Source of the DNA: Citrus sinensis
Taxonomy: Eukaryota > Streptophyta > Magnoliopsida > Sapindales > Rutaceae
Length of the DNA: 64,000 nucleotides
Reading direction: 5' to 3'
Assembly: GCF_022201045.2 (NCBI RefSeq)
Contig: NC_068560.1
Coordinates: 11,874,001 to 11,938,000, forward strand
The stretch's first letter is position 1. Each line of letters begins with the position of its first letter. The notes beneath the pieces are model-generated. The model saw only the letters and a program-made list of their open reading frames with translations, had not been told where the DNA came from and did not search any database. This document shows positions 38,831-55,232 of this stretch, in pieces. A program made the translations under genes and the position numbers.

Positions 38831-39135
38831 GATATCAATATCATTAGGTAAGAGCAAAGGTATGGGCCAACATGGTCCTTGGCCCAGGTAGCCCAACTTT
38901 TTTTTTTGCCCTCTATGTTGGATATTAACATTTGTTGTTACTTATCAAATAAATTTAAGAAAGAAGTTTGGAATTAGTCTCTTCTTTTTAACTAAAATAT
39001 AATGCGAATTATTTATTTAAAGTAGCTTAACACAATCAGTACCTCAACACAATCGTAATTTTAATCTGACAATAATCTAAATCTTTTTTTTTTTTAAATA
39101 AAAACGTTTATAATACCAATCCTGAACAAAATTTT

Positions 39136-39780
39136 AATTACATGCATGGCTGCTTGTCGTTTGGAGACATGTTAATCCCCACCCCTTACAACCACTTTGT
39201 CCACAATGTCAAAGTCTTTGAGAATCGCTAATGGTTTCTCCAAGAAGCGTCTTCGACTAATGCCCCCATGCTTTTAACCAGTATCGTGAAGAGATGTGAG
39301 CTGTAGCAAATGGGTTGGTCTCCCCTCTGGGGAAGTACATTGAAGAGTCGAGATGCAAGGATTGAAGTTCAGTAAGGATTGTTTGAAGGGTGGCGTCAAC
39401 TTGGTCAAAGCTAGACTCGTGTCTAGCAAGTTAAAAGATATCCATCAGGTACCATTTAAACCCACAGCTGATGGGCTTTGTTAAAAGAAAAAAAAACGAA
39501 TAAATAAAAGCCACAATGAATTTGATAATTAAAATATTTTTACAGATGCAGCTTTTGGTAATGTCAAACCCGTACCAAATCCTACCCGTTAACATCCCTA
39601 ACTACATTGCAAACAACAAAAGACATACTAAACAATAACGGGAACATTGCACGCGTTGTTTGAAATAAACTAGACTAATGTATAGCAAGGATTTCGTGAA
39701 TCTCTTCGCGAAATTCAGCATTTGATTTGTTGCGTGTTGCCATGGATCATTTGACGGCTCGAATACCACTTGATATCTAA
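39136..39780 (-). pseudogene. LTR-retrotransposon gag fragment
   Basis: On the minus strand, GTGGTATTCGAGCC (primer-site-like) is followed by a start at 39743: MATRNKSNAEFREEIHEILA, then a stop. The frame reappears at about 39430 as FDQVDATLQTILTELQSLH and PRGETNPFATAHISSR. Between them is unrelated AT-rich sequence. This resembles the gag start of plant Gypsy-type elements, but the fragment is too short for a firm lineage. Confidence 0.65.
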
Positions 39781-40019
39781 TTCTAAGGATTTGATGCTAC
39801 AGCAGTAGGGGAAAGAAAAGGATCACACAATGATATTTTTTATTAATTTCTTTTTTCAAGAAGACATGGTACACAAAAGTAAATAAAGAAAATCTCTTGT
39901 ATATCTCAAGAGATTTTATAAGTTGAACTAAAACAAACAGAGACACTCATATAATTGACAGGTATTAATAACCCATCATTTTATTTAATTGAACATAATA
40001 CAAAAGAGTAAGATAGCAT

Positions 40020-40330
40020 TTAACCAGTGTGATCGAGATTTCTTCCATATTGAGGGACGACAATAAGATCCAGATTGTCATTCACGCTCTCATCATTAAT
40101 AATGCTGTACATAGTTATTGGGTTACCCTCAGACCATTCGTTCTTACCTGAAAAAATCATAACAACAATTGTATTCATAAATACATATATTAAAATAAAA
40201 ATTATAAGTGACATTCAGCTGAACATGGCCTAAGAACCTGGATAAGGAGTTTCCATATTCTTCAAATTAGAAAAGATATCTTCTAACTTCTGGTGAACCG
40301 TATTCAAAACTTCAGTTGCTTTTGCTTCTG
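40020..40330 (-). pseudogene. Unidentified two-exon coding fragment
   Basis: Minus-strand exon-like pieces join well: about 40240-40330 (KATEVLNTVHQKLEDIF, NMETPYP) with a donor CCAG/GTTCTT, and 40020-40148 (GKNEWSEGNPITMYS, VPQYGRNLDHTG, stop) after a TTTTTTCAG acceptor. The joined frame is open. I do not recognise the family. It lies in the part of unit 2 that replaces the 3' half of copy C, so it may be a transposed gene fragment. Confidence 0.4.
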
Positions 40331-41400
40331 GTTTTATAATATGCTAGCTCCAGATATATTTATATACACATTCACACAAGTAGAGGACGTGGGTGATTGA
40401 GGACGTGCATGCATTGTTTGTCAGCATGATAGTGCTTGTCGGCAATAATTTAGTTACAAGACAAACTAATTGCAATTATAAGGCTAATAATTGCAATACT
40501 AATAATAATAATTTTTAAAATAAAAATAATCACAGTTAATACTTGTCGGCAATAATTGAATTACAAGACAAACTAATAGCAATGATAGAGTCATAATTTT
40601 CTTCCAGAACATCAATTCTTTTGAAAAAGAGTTGAATCAGTGGCACTCCTATGAAATTCTTAACCCCTCTCATATTGCAATTACTTTAAAGAAAAAAAAA
40701 TCTAATTATACACTCTATTTCTCTATCTAACTCTTTACATTCATGGAACTACATCAAAGTGTTTTATATTTTTTTTCTCACAAATACTTTTGCATTCTAA
40801 ACTTTTTTTTTTTTATGGCTTACAAGGAGGCTCAGATTCTAAACTTTTCTTTAATTTAGAAAAAAATAACATAATAGCCATTTGAGTGCACTTTTAATTC
40901 TATTTAGTTCATATATATGATTCTCTTTAGTTAAATTTATATGATTTAATAATTCAAAATTTTATAAAAAAAAATTGTAATTGGAGTTGTTTGGAAGAAA
41001 CAGATTTTTTTTTTTTTTTAATTTTCTTGAATCAGAAAGAAACTAAAAAAATGGAATAAGATATTTTGGAAAGTAAAATAGGTTTTGACAGAGAAGAGCT
41101 TGAAAATAAAATTACAGCGGTGCTAACAGTCCCAATCTTTGAAAAATATATATGGCCAGAACTGACAAAATGCTGATCAATTTAATTTTTGATAACGATG
41201 ATAGTACTTGTCCATTTCTCCTTAGCTCTGTCACTTACCTTGATGCATACATTACTTGAAAGCTCCATCTTCCTCTAGCTTCCTTTTGTGAAATCGTACT
41301 AACGAATAACAGTAGCCTATTAACGAATTAAGATATAATCCAATATCTTTGAGTAGAAATTCGAATAATCTCATTTTGACTTTGAGCAAGCTTTTTAGTT
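40331..41400. other. AT-rich filler between fragment and copy C
   Basis: No gene or element was recognised. A 60-bp motif (CTTGTCGGCAATAATT..ACAAGACAAACTAAT) occurs twice, near 40436 and 40544. Confidence 0.5.
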
Positions 41401-42572
<1,172 letters not shown>

Positions 42573-43267
42573 TTCTCTATTCTTCTTGTTTAATTAAGTG
42601 AAACTCACTCTATTTATCTTGTGAATTGTGACATAGGGGACTGGACATGTGTAAAAAGCTTACCTTGAAATTCCAGTTGTCACTTGTTCGAATCAGCAAT
42701 TTCTGTACCATTATAGGATGATGTTACATAAGTTTTAGATAAATAAAGATAGGTTTAATACTGTGTAATTACAAACTAATTAAATATTTTGCCTGTGTAT
42801 TGCAAATAAGGCAGCACACATACAAGATTTTGTACCAATGCAATGAACTGTGATATTTTGAAACAAATGCTGAAGTTTTCAAAATGCATTACCAGGTGTA
42901 ATTTCCATGTCAAGGAAAATGGATTTCCTTGTAAATTTCTATGTCTATACCATTATTGGATGAACTAAGATAAGTTTTCTAATAAAGATTAATAGGAATC
43001 TGGTGTAATTAGAAACTAATTAAAATTTTCACCTGTCCATTGCAAATAAGGAAGCACACGTACAAGATTTTGTACCAATGCAATAAACTTTGATATAAAA
43101 TACTAGAGTTTCCATTCAAATTGCATGCGCTTATGTAAAATGCATTATGAGTTGTTCAGTTTAGTTTCAAAAGTCTTAATGCTAATTAAATTTACTGCAA
43201 TTTTTTTTAAGACATTGTTGCAAAATGAATTGAGATGTTCTGCATGCTGGAGAGCATTTTTAAGTAG
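42573..43267. other. Upstream flank of copy C
   Basis: It aligns with 22466-23228 with many substitutions and indels. No gene was seen. Confidence 0.5.
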
Positions 43268-44068
43268 CCTTCTTTCGAAGCATCATATGGAGGTCCCGGA
43301 TTTATAGCTTTAACGGGATTGATATACAAATTCAGCTTCTGGTTGCTCGTGAAAAAAAAAATGGCAACGAAAAAAAAGATGTCTCTTTTTTTTTTTCCTT
43401 GTTACTTCATTAGACTTCATACAATGAAACAACAGCAAAAACATTTAGATAGATTCAAGTTGTCATGATTGATCCTGCAGCACCCGCTTTATATGAACCT
43501 CAAAATCTTGGTGTGTCGTATCCATGGCATAATGTTTCTGTTTATTAAGCTACTGACTACATTGAGACGGAGAATAGAATAGTCCCTGCAATGCAAAAAG
43601 TTTCAGACCTTTCATTATTTCAGATTTTCAAACAACTCAGGAGCCGAATTGATTCATTAATTGGAACCTATTTGCTAGGAAATATGTCTTCATTTTTCAA
43701 TGAAGATTTGTATCCTAATTGTTAAGAAATTTTCTATGATATTTTGTTATTTTGGAGGAATCTTATTTAAAGAATAAGTAATTTTCTCTTAAGACTTAGT
43801 TTATCTAAAAAGGAATTCAATTTATATAAGAAAATGAATAATTCTCCAACAAGAAACAATATATATGGAGATCAGGTTCACTTGGTACCAAAGAGTTCAG
43901 TTTCTCTTTATGCAAACAATTACTAGTGTGAGAGAAACAATAAGTCAATTGACATATTGGGTGTTACTGAAATTTCAGGTGGAAGGAAAATAATAAAATG
44001 GTTGCAATAATTTTTCTTAAAATGGTTTTCCTCCTATCAGCCTTGGCGGCTGTAGTTTTCTCCGATAT

Positions 44069-46336
44069 TGGAGTGTAACACTCCAAATTCACCCAAGAAT
44101 CTCAAGAGCAATTTGAAATGAAACTGACATGAATCTTATTGTTATTTCTAAAAGAAAATTAATAGTAACCATAGTTGAAAAATAGTCTCTAAAATAATAA
44201 ATATAACAATAATTCTCCAATCCAAAATTTAGCTCTAAACAATAACCTAAATAGCAAAATTTATTTATCTAAAAAAAAAAGCCAAGCTTTTTCAGCTAGC
44301 AAATCATTTTCTCTAGACCAAAAGCCCACATCTCTAAAATCAATCTGTGAAATATTAAAGATGAGGGGTGAGTCGTTAACTCGGTAAGCAAACTCATGCA
44401 TAAAGTTACTAATAATAATAAAATATATAATAATCATTATGATGTACCATAGATAAGAAAACAATAATAATTTCATAATCTAATACATATACATGGTAAA
44501 ATATAATGAGCTAAGTCATAACACAATAATCATTTGCAATAAATAATCATTTAAGAATTAGTTTATCAATAAAAAATTTTATTTGTTCAATTAGCTCATA
44601 CCACATAGTGTCATCTGTATTCCCGATGACCTAGCCAATAGTTCATTTAGGGTGTTTTATCCTGTAACAATCGTCAGTAGGTGCACACAAAATAATTAGA
44701 TGTTCACTTGTATAAGTAACAGTAACTACGAACTATGAGCCAAAACCTTAACTATAGTTTTCGGTCTTTCAATTTCAATCTTTCAGCAACAAAAAGCTCT
44801 TATAAGACACTGAATTGACCAAGCTTTATATATATATATATATATATAAGAAAACCATTTATTGAAAAACAGGTATTTTAACGTTATTTGTAAAAAATTT
44901 AAGAAAACATTTTAAATAACTTCAAAATCTTAAATTGCCAATCCATTTGGACAACATTATTTTATTAATAAATATTTACATATATACTTATAATTAACAT
45001 TATGCATGAATTTACTTACCTTGATCCAAAGCAATTGACAATAACTCCAATCACACGAGCTCACTCTTGGCCTATAACTATCAAGACAAGATTCTTATCA
45101 ATATCTTATTCAATTCTAACTTATGATAGGAAACCCCCCCCAAAAAAAAAGTTCTTAAACCATGAACTCCTACTTAAACACATCAATTCACTAAACCATT
45201 GTACAAGAGCTAATTTCTAACAAGCTATAACTATGTCAACAAAAATTCACAAATATTGCAAAAAACTACTTGAACATGTTAGCATTCAATATAAAAGTTA
45301 ATAAGATTAATTAGAGTTCTTATACATCTCTAAAAACTGATTTTCTACAAAAACATCAAAACTATCAAGTGACGATATAAATAGAGGATTGCTAATTAAA
45401 AAATTCATAACTTTAGTTATACATATTCAAAAATAGTGATTCAAGTTTTGACAATCAAAGAGACAATAAAGAATCAGAATTAAAATTTATAAGGCATTTA
45501 CTAATGAAAAAGTAACCCAAACTCGCCTCAATATCAGCCCTCGCAAATTCTATAAAACAGTTTCCAAGATTGTGGCAGCCCAACTCTATGATTTTTAATG
45601 ATTTTTATAAAAATCCAAAAATTACGAACTTAAATATAAAGCAACTATACATATGCACGTACTACAATAAAAATTCCCAGAATTTTTAGAGGTTGTTTGG
45701 GTTTTAGAATTAATTATACAAGTGAGAATTACTGTTAAAAATCAGAATTTTCCAGCACCAGTGTTCCAAATTTGAAAAATTGAAACAATTAATATACAAT
45801 GAACTTTTAAAAGATAACCATATGCTAAAAAGATAAATATGTCTAGTTCAATTAACTATAGTTTTATACATGAAACTAAATGAAAACAGTAGTCGCATAA
45901 TATCGAATCTATACTGTTTACAGTTTTTTGGATAACAATAGCACTACTTTCGCTCAATAACAACATAAATCAATACATGATCATGCTTTCATAATTCTAT
46001 CAATATAACACATAAAAAATCATTCAGTTAATCACATAAAATCACAAATAAAACTAGAAGTTTAAAGGATTATAAATTTTACCTACCTTCAAAACAAATT
46101 CAAAACTCAAGATCTTCTTTACTGGAAAACAAGAACACAATCAAAATCTTCCCCTCTTCTTATTAGAAAACGTGAGTTTTATTCTTGTGTTTGCTGCTAT
46201 ATATGCCAAGCCTTTTAATATTCTTACCCATTAGGGATTTTATTTCCTTTTTTAATAAGGTATTTAATAAATTCAGAAAAAAAATTAAGTCATTTTAAAA
46301 TTTAAAACACACATCATTAACATAGAATACTATAGT

Positions 46337-46391
<55 letters not shown>

Positions 46392-46441
46392 AATAAAGTA
46401 TTAATAATAAGAATAATACAAAATACAAGTGTTACATGGAG
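44069..46441 (-). mobile_element. Solo LTR, 2363 bp, TSD TGGAG
   Basis: The insertion spans 44074-46436 with ends TGTAACACT/AGTGTTACA and the pentamer TGGAG on both sides (44069-44073 and 46437-46441). The unit-1 counterpart near 24040 is uninterrupted. No coding domain occurs inside. On the minus strand a TATATATAG box near 46200 is followed by a transcribed-leader-like stretch, which fits an LTR promoter and sets the orientation. A (TA)n run (46342-46389) lies near one end. It is probably Gypsy-type (inference from length and ends). Confidence 0.8.
46342..46389. repeat. (TA)n microsatellite
   Basis: About 24 TA units lie within the solo LTR. Confidence 0.95.
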
Positions 46442-47506
46442 TTTTGCACGTAAATTTTTGTGTTATGTTATTTGAGTTTATAAGTGAGACATGTTACTCC
46501 ATCCAATAGACTACTTTTTTGGGTTGAATACCCAAAAATCCTAGAGTAAGCCTCTACAACTACTCGACGTCAAACCTAGAGCAATTACTTGGAACACTAT
46601 GTGAAAGGGCTAGAGGATACTTTTTTCCCTTCCACAATGAAGTATTAATTGAATAACCCTATTTCACAAAACTGATATTAATTGAGTATATTTCATAAAA
46701 CCCATAATTAGTGAGCATTGTAATTTCATTGTGTATAAATGTTAATAAAAGAGTCTGTGGACCAAGGCCAACTCTAAAGTATTAGGGGCCTTAGGTGATA
46801 ATTTTTTATGAGGTCTTCTTATATTAAGTAATTTCAACACTCAAAGTACCATAAAAGAGCTCAAAATTCAATTAATTTTAACTATATCTTAAATATCAAC
46901 AATCAACAAGATAATAAGAAATTTCAAAAAACAAAAGTAGTCAGAAGATATCCTTTTTTATTTCCTTTAGAACTATTATTTTAAGAAACTATTTTTTGTT
47001 TTTACTTCAAAAGTAAGCCAATAAATATAATAATTTTCGTTATAGAGAAGAGCACAAGAAATTTCATAATGTTAAATAATTAAGTTTTTTTTAAGAATCA
47101 TATAGATAAAGAATTTAGTATTTTTCTTGAAAAATATTAATGAATTAGCGGTTAGACAAAATTATTAATTATGCTTTCAATATTAAGTTTATCAAATATA
47201 GAATTTGCATAAAATTTCTTAATTGTAACATAGTTATTAATTAAAGATTGAACTTAAAAATAGACTTTCAAACTATAAGTAACTTAAAAATCTATTAATT
47301 TGAGTATATGAAGGAAATTAAAAACAAAGGGTCTTCTTAATATATGAAGTCTAGGTGTCACAATAGAGCCTTCCTAACAAATGAAGCTTAAGTGACTACC
47401 TAATTCACCTATTCTTAAAGTCGCCTCTGCCATGGACAATGTTACATACAATTGATATGTGCCACAATTCTTGCCAAAGGAAGACCACCTCTTACAGTAT
47501 CTTGCC

Positions 47507-47941
47507 CTAGGCTCCATTTGGTATAGTTTTTCAAATAAAGCTTATTTAAGTAGAGCTTTTAGCCAAAAAACTTTAGTTGTTTGGTTGTCAATAAGAGTTT
47601 TTATTAAAAAAATATAAAAAATTATTTTAACAGGCAAACTTTTTAAAGTTATATTATGAAAATAATAAAATAAGATTGTTAAATAAGTAGAGAATATTTT
47701 AGATATTTAAACATTTAAAAATAATTTTTCAACCTCTACTCTTAAAAGCCCAAAATTTGATCTTTTGGTAGTAGAGGCAAAATAACTTATTTAAACTTCA
47801 AAAGCTCTATTAGAAAAACAATCATTCAAAAGCTCTATTAGAAAAACAATCAAACAAGAGCAAAAAATTATGACAAGAGAGTTTATGGGATCAAATAAGC
47901 ACTTATAGTCATTAAATAAGTCATACCAAACAAGCATCTAG
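47507..47941. mobile_element. MITE, 427 bp, flanked by CTAG
   Basis: The segment 47511-47937 interrupts R2 exon 5 where R1 is continuous (near 32197). Ends read GCTCCATTTGGTATA and, from the other strand, ATGCTTGTTTGGTATGA, an imperfect terminal inverted repeat. CTAG is present at both edges (or a 3-bp TAG duplication, as PIF/Harbinger MITEs make). A 28-bp tandem pair (TTCAAAAGCTCTATTAG-type) lies at about 47799-47855. Confidence 0.75.
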
Positions 47942-48884
47942 TCTGGAAAAAACAGACATCCTTTACTTTGTTCCCTGCAGCTGTAGAGGAATCTGGGTTC
48001 CATGGTCCCCAATATCTCTATCAGTATAATTTCCAGCTTCTGATGAAGGGTAACACCGAGCTGCAATTATCTAACTGTTGGGGAAAAAAAAAAAGATCAG
48101 TCGATATCAATAATAAAGTCAGCCTTCTGTCGGGCAAAAGACATAGTAACAGGTCATACCAGCTGAAAAATCACAACTATTGAGATTATCTTTTATATGT
48201 TTAGTATATTGATGGTATCACGTTGCTTGTTGCGAGAGAAATTTTTGCTACAGTTACGAGCACCTTTCCACTTCTGATTCAGGGTAAATCCCAAAGTCAA
48301 TAAGGGCTACTGTAATATCACTCCCTGCACTGCAGTTTTTGATAAGTGGATCCATTGAAACGCACAAAATCCCAAGATCTTGTTGTGTGAAGCTGGAACG
48401 CTTTCCTTGGAAAAATAGATACAACTCCGTTCATGCCTGTATATATAGTTTGAAAATGCAAGTTTCAATTTTTAAAAATCTTCAAAATGTATCATTTGTT
48501 CAAGTGACGTCTAGTAGTAGTACTCTGAAGAACTCACTAGCCATATTTTGCATTGAGACTCCTATAACTTGTAACCAATGTATATTTTACAGACCTACGA
48601 CGACACTAAACTAAAAATCTTACTTGGCGGTGTCTTCGCAAGTACACTCCCAAGCTCTGGAATAATGAGCATAAAAGAGAAAGTTCACTATTTTTGTGAA
48701 GGCCAAGAAAAACTCACCTTCAATATTGATGGGGTATCATATTATAATCTTTGGTGAATCAGAATAATCCAGAATGAACTCATGTTCAATAAGCTTCCAT
48801 ATTTATTTCCCTTGACATAGAATGCATCTTGCTATTAAAGCCAATCGCTGGTTGGAACTAATCAGTAATCGCCAATTTTTATAT

Positions 48885-49336
48885 CTTTATTGGATTCATG
48901 TAGTGAAGTTTCATAATAGAGAGATTAATCGGAATCGGGTCTAATAATATGTAAATTAGATACTGCTACATCTACGGATACATTATAATTGAAATATGCA
49001 AGATTGGGATATTACTGCTAAATTTAATACCCACAGAATGAAAATAAATTTATTAATTAAATGGATATTAACTATTTGAATCAATAATTGTACATATTTT
49101 TATGGCATATTTTTTCCAATACTTTATTGGATTCATGTAGTGAAGTTTCATAATAGAGAGATTAATCGGAATCGGGTCTAATAATATGTAAATTAGATAC
49201 TGCTACATCTACGGATACATTATAATTGAAATATGCAAGATTGGGATATTACTTCTAAATTTAATACCCACTGAACGAAAATAAATTTATTAATTAAATG
49301 GATATTAACTATTTTAATCAATAATTGTACATATTT

Positions 49337-49358
<22 letters not shown>
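48885..49358. repeat. 237-bp tandem duplication downstream of copy D
   Basis: Two head-to-tail copies (48885-49121 and 49122-49358) differ at only a few bases. The second overlaps the 3' end of gene D and includes its stop-codon region, so the duplication edge lies within the gene's end. Confidence 0.92.
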
Positions 49359-52668
<3,310 letters not shown>

Positions 52669-53219
52669 GTTTATTTAGGTGAAGGTGATACACACTATTT
52701 ATTTTGTGAACTGTGACTTAAGAGAATTGACACGTTTGATAAGCTTCCATATTCATTTTCCTTGATATGGCAAACATCTAGCAATTACAGCTAATCACTT
52801 GTTGGAATCACTAATTTCTATATCATTATTGGATGAGCTTAGGAAGGTTTTCTAATGGATATTAATCAGGATCAGGCGTAATAATGTGTATTTAGAAACT
52901 AATTAAATTTTGCACCCATTTATTGCAAATAAGGAAGCCACATATGAGATTTTGTACCAATGCAATGAATTGAGACATTCTGAATTATATGCTAGATTTT
53001 TCTTTCTGATTGCATGCACTTATGGAAAAAGCATTGTCAGTTGTTCTAATTATTCCACTCCTTGTAAATATCCGAAAGTCGTAATGCTAATTTTTACTTC
53101 AAAGGGTTTTTTTATATGTCAGGCAGTGTTGCAACATGAACCGAGAAGTTAAGGTTAATTAATCAATAACAAATTCTAATTTTTGTTTCTAGACAAAATC
53201 ATATGAATGCTGCAGAGCA
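52669..53219. other. Promoter side of copy D
   Basis: AT-rich, aligning with the upstream flanks of copies A and C. No other gene was seen. Confidence 0.5.
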
Positions 53220-54850
53220 ATTTTAGGTAGTCTTCTTTGGAAGCATCATATATGAGTCCCAGATTTACAGCTTGACAGGATTGATATGTAAAACCAGCTT
53301 CTGGCTGCTTATCATGCAGGTAAATCAGGACATGAAAACTTATAATGACAAAAGATTATCAGTACTCATTATAGCAGATTTGATGGCAAAAAGAGAGCAA
53401 TCCAGGTGGAATGATTTAACATATGCAGCTACACCAGCAGGATGATATTTAGCACGTCTCTTATCTACTATATATGCTGTCCGTAAGGGAAGCAATTGAT
53501 GTATTTGCAGCCAAGATATCTACTCCAGGGCAGCTATGCCTTGCTGGAGGACATTTGAGAATCAAGTCAGAAAATTAAATAGGATAAAAAAAAAAAAAAG
53601 TACGTTATACCATGGATGAGAGAACTTCGGATTTTGGACATCATTCACATTCATAATATCTGATGCGTATATATTTTGCCCACGTGATGAAAAGTCAACG
53701 GCAACGGGAAAATTTATGTTTGAAGGTCTCTGATGAACCTCGAAATCTTGGTCGATAGTATTACATAGCATAATCTTTCTATCTACTAAGCTACTATTAA
53801 GACAGAGAATAGAACAATCCCTGCAATGCGAAGGCTCGGACCTTTCATTGTTTTACATTTTTAAACAAGTTAGGAGCTAAAATGACTCACAGAACCGATA
53901 ATTAGTGAGCATTGTAATTTCATTGTGTATAAATGCTTATAAAAGAGTCCATGATACCTACCACTATTGTCTTTTCATTCCCTAACAACCTTGTATCTTA
54001 AAGACTTACAAGTGATGATATGTGGTGTTGGCTTCAACATGCTTCATCCATGGAGACACACTAGCAATTGATCAGTTCTGGGACCCCTATTGCCAGCAGA
54101 ATTTGAGGTCAGTATACCATTCTTCATCGCATGAAATGAACCAATAGAAATGGATTCATCGCTAAAGTTCAAAGCATGTGCATGCCCTATTGAAATTGTT
54201 ATAAGGTCTACTCCAACTGTAGTGGCATCATGCATCATCAAAAGCATCTCAGAGATTTGCTTCTTCACATCCAGATGAAGAGAAGAATATCAGACTTTGT
54301 GTGCCACAATTCTCGCCAAAGTAAAACCACATCTTGTGCAGTACCTTCTTCCTGTCCGGAAAAAACTAACATCCTTTCCTCTCTTTCCCGCTGCCGTAGA
54401 GGAAGTGTAGGACATCTGTGAACCCTCAATTTCTCTGGCGGTATAATTTCCAGCTTCTGATGAAGGGTGACACCAAGCTCTAATTATCTAACTGTTAAAA
54501 AATAAAAAAAAATCATTCAATGTCAATAATAAAATCAGCCTTCGACGGGGAAAAAGATATAGCAACAGGTCAGGCTAGCTGAAAAATAACAACCATTAAG
54601 ATGATATTTTATAATTTAGTATATTGAGGAATCACGTTATATGTTGCAAGTGAAGTATTTGCCATCATTACAAGCACCTTTCAAAATTCTGATTCAGGCC
54701 AAATCCCAGAGTCATTAAGGGCTGCTATAATAGCACTCTCAGCACTGTAGTTTTGAGAAGCGGATCCAATTGAACACCAAGAAATCCCAGGATCTTACTG
54801 TGTGAAGTTGGAGAGTTTTTCTTGGAAAAAGGGAGAAATTAAATGGAGAA
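53220..54850 (-). pseudogene. Subtilase relic R3
   Basis: Pieces in order on the minus strand: exon 10 (53227-53290), exon 9 (53360-53540), exon 8 (53630-53720; VAVDFSSRGQNIYASDI), exon 7 (53730-53830), exon 5 (53990-54310; GVDLITISIGHAHALNF, ILTSNSAGNRGP) and exon 4 (54660-54830; RKTLQLHTVRSWDF). Many stops and indels are present. It is the same ancestral relic as R1 and R2 but without transposon insertions, so it is the best template for reading them. Confidence 0.82.
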
Positions 54851-55232
54851 AGTATATTATTCCACATAATCCTTCTATAGAGTAGATGTCCGCACTTTCT
54901 AAAATGCAGATTCAAGATTTTACAATGTTGCAAAACGCTAAAGTCGTATTTTAAAAAATGCAGACATCCGCAATTTAGAATGATTTTTAATCCCTATGAA
55001 TTACCTGAAGTACAATTTTGAAACAAGGGCCAGTAGTTCTGCTGTTGTACTCTCAGAAACACACATATTGATACAGGGTTCACGAGTGCATGTGCACAGA
55101 ATTTAGAATTTTACATGGCTAAACATGACCATAACTTTGCAGAAATCAAATGCTGATTTAAGAAATACATTTCCCAGAGGAAAAAGGAAACAGATAAGGA
55201 AGGGTTTTTAAGAAGAGAAGCATTGCCATATT
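54851..55232. other. Intergenic
   Basis: No gene was recognised between relic R3 and the helicase remains. Confidence 0.5.

Larger units (their letters stand above)
36616..39135. repeat. Start of duplication unit 2 (counterpart of 14700-15115 and 17865-18560)
   Basis: From 36616 the sequence aligns with 14700-15100, then with 18130-18560, interrupted only by two hAT-like insertions (36932-37356 and 37575-38822). There is no FAR1-like gene here. The boundary with copy B at 36615/36616 is the best candidate for the tandem-duplication junction. Confidence 0.8.
43673..46470 (+). mobile_element. Copia-type LTR, unit-2 copy, split by a solo LTR
   Basis: 43673-44073 and 46442 to about 46470 match 23637-24060 of unit 1. 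The LTR's 3' end and primer site are deleted here. Confidence 0.7.
43268..48600 (-). pseudogene. Subtilase relic R2, split by LTR, solo LTR and MITE
   Basis: This is the unit-2 counterpart of R1: exon-10 piece (43268-43330), exon-7/8 pieces (43480-43600), exon-6 piece (46590-46700), the remaining parts of exon 5 (47440-47510 and 47938-48075), exon 4 (48228-48440) and an exon-3 stub (48530-48590). Interrupting elements are the shared Copia LTR (from 43673), a 2363-bp solo LTR (44074-46436) and a 427-bp MITE (47511-47937). It shows heavy decay and no usable frame. Confidence 0.78.
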
